A DNA stretch of 64,000 bases from Streptomyces sp. NRRL F-5122 (GTDB taxonomy: Bacteria > Actinomycetota > Actinomycetes > Streptomycetales > Streptomycetaceae). Positions 63,805 through 64,000 of this stretch are shown piece by piece. How positions within the stretch are numbered: position 1 is the stretch's first letter; the number at the start of each line of letters is the position of its first letter. The DNA is taken from positions 186,001-250,000 of the forward strand of contig NZ_LMWH01000290.1 in the NCBI RefSeq assembly GCF_001507435.1, read 5' to 3'. The translations under genes and the position numbers were made by a program. A model generated the notes under the pieces. It saw only the letters and a list, made by a program, of their open reading frames with translations, was not told where the DNA came from and ran no database searches.

Positions 63805-64000
63805 CAGCGTGCGTGCCGGGTGACCTCTTCCACAACGCTCGTCCCGTCGCCCGTTCGCGACTCCCATTGCCACGACTCCTCCAGCCTCAACCGCCCGTCG
63901 GGAAGCTCCACGATCCGGGACTCGCAGTGCCCGGACGACGTGATCCCGTCGTGCGTGAGCTGGACGTACCGGAAGTCGAGGCGGTCACCGCTTCGTGTAC
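63804..64000 (-). CDS. Hypothetical protein, 3' part
   Basis: The frame is open from the window edge to TGA at 63804-63806; the start lies outside. The visible 64 residues run RLDFRYVQLTHDGITSSGHC, ESRIVELPDGRLRLEESW and QWESRTGDGTSVVEEVTRHAR. Alternating hydrophobic residues suggest beta strands with no membrane segment. I do not recognise the family. Codon use (G/C third positions) supports real coding. It lies upstream of, and in line with, the reductase-like gene, with only the palindrome between them. Confidence 0.6.
   Translation of the reverse strand, partial: TRSGDRLDFRYVQLTHDGITSSGHCESRIVELPDGRLRLEESWQWESRTGDGTSVVEEVTRHAR

Overview
The window is about 70% GC, uses GTG starts freely, has short intergenic gaps and many ATGA/GTGA stop-start overlaps, and carries a complete actinobacterial division and cell-wall (dcw) cluster. 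Gene content and order (dnaE ... lspA, ileS, divIVA, yggT, sepF, ftsZ, ftsQ, murG, ftsW, murD, mraY, murF, murE, ftsI, ftsL, rsmH ... metF, thiE) point to a Streptomyces core-chromosome segment. I see no tRNA, rRNA, insertion sequence, prophage or CRISPR array.

Layout. 1-5.5 kb: the end of a Lon-N-domain protein, a YbaK-type deacylase, a 24-codon gene that looks like ribosomal protein bL37, a DUF2567 membrane protein, an ABC-2 exporter pair, a NYN-domain protein and a small basic protein. 5.6-12.5 kb: dnaE, then a DUF2252 protein preceded by a 34-bp degenerate tandem repeat, then a membrane protein coupled to a membrane-anchored DsbA-like thioredoxin. 12.6-20.7 kb: a Tat-exported PhoD phosphatase, a dienelactone-hydrolase-like enzyme, an MscS channel, an SDR oxidoreductase, a Na+/H+ antiporter, a GNAT enzyme coupled to an RluD-type pseudouridine synthase, and lspA. 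20.7-26.2 kb: a DksA/TraR zinc-finger protein with a very long histone-H1-like N-terminus, divergent from a T-box-controlled, eukaryote-like ileS.

26.3-44.4 kb: the dcw cluster, all on the minus strand. It runs from rsmH (right) through ftsL, ftsI, murE, murF, mraY, murD, ftsW, murG and ftsQ to ftsZ, then pgeF, yggS, sepF, yggT and divIVA (left). mraZ, murC, ddl and ftsA are not present. A 64-codon ORF is wedged between rsmH and ftsL with overlaps at both ends. Lipid II is made by MurE/F/D, MraY and MurG, polymerised and cross-linked by FtsW/FtsI, and septation is organised by FtsZ, SepF, FtsQ/L and the polar scaffold DivIVA.

44.8-51.5 kb: a beta-carbonic-anhydrase-like gene and a coupled MoxR/DUF58/transglutaminase operon, then DUF3040. 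51.8-57.3 kb: a methyltransferase, a HEPN-type protein and, divergent from it, an operon of a degenerate ABC-type ATPase, a YhgE/Pip membrane protein and a TetR regulator behind a perfect palindrome. 57.7-64 kb: a CrtI-like oxidoreductase, a membrane protein with a Q/Y/G-rich tail, metF, thiE with an elaborate leader hairpin, an Rv2175c-type DNA-binding protein, a ferredoxin-reductase-like flavoprotein and the end of one more gene.

Most of the window is conserved housekeeping. The items most worth a second look are the bL37-like micro-gene, the rsmH-ftsL coupling ORF, the ATPase with a degenerate active site beside YhgE/Pip, the Q/Y/G-rich membrane protein, the thiE leader structure and the 34-bp repeats. 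Start codons were chosen by ribosome-binding site and neighbour overlap, and family names come from motif recognition, not from a database search.
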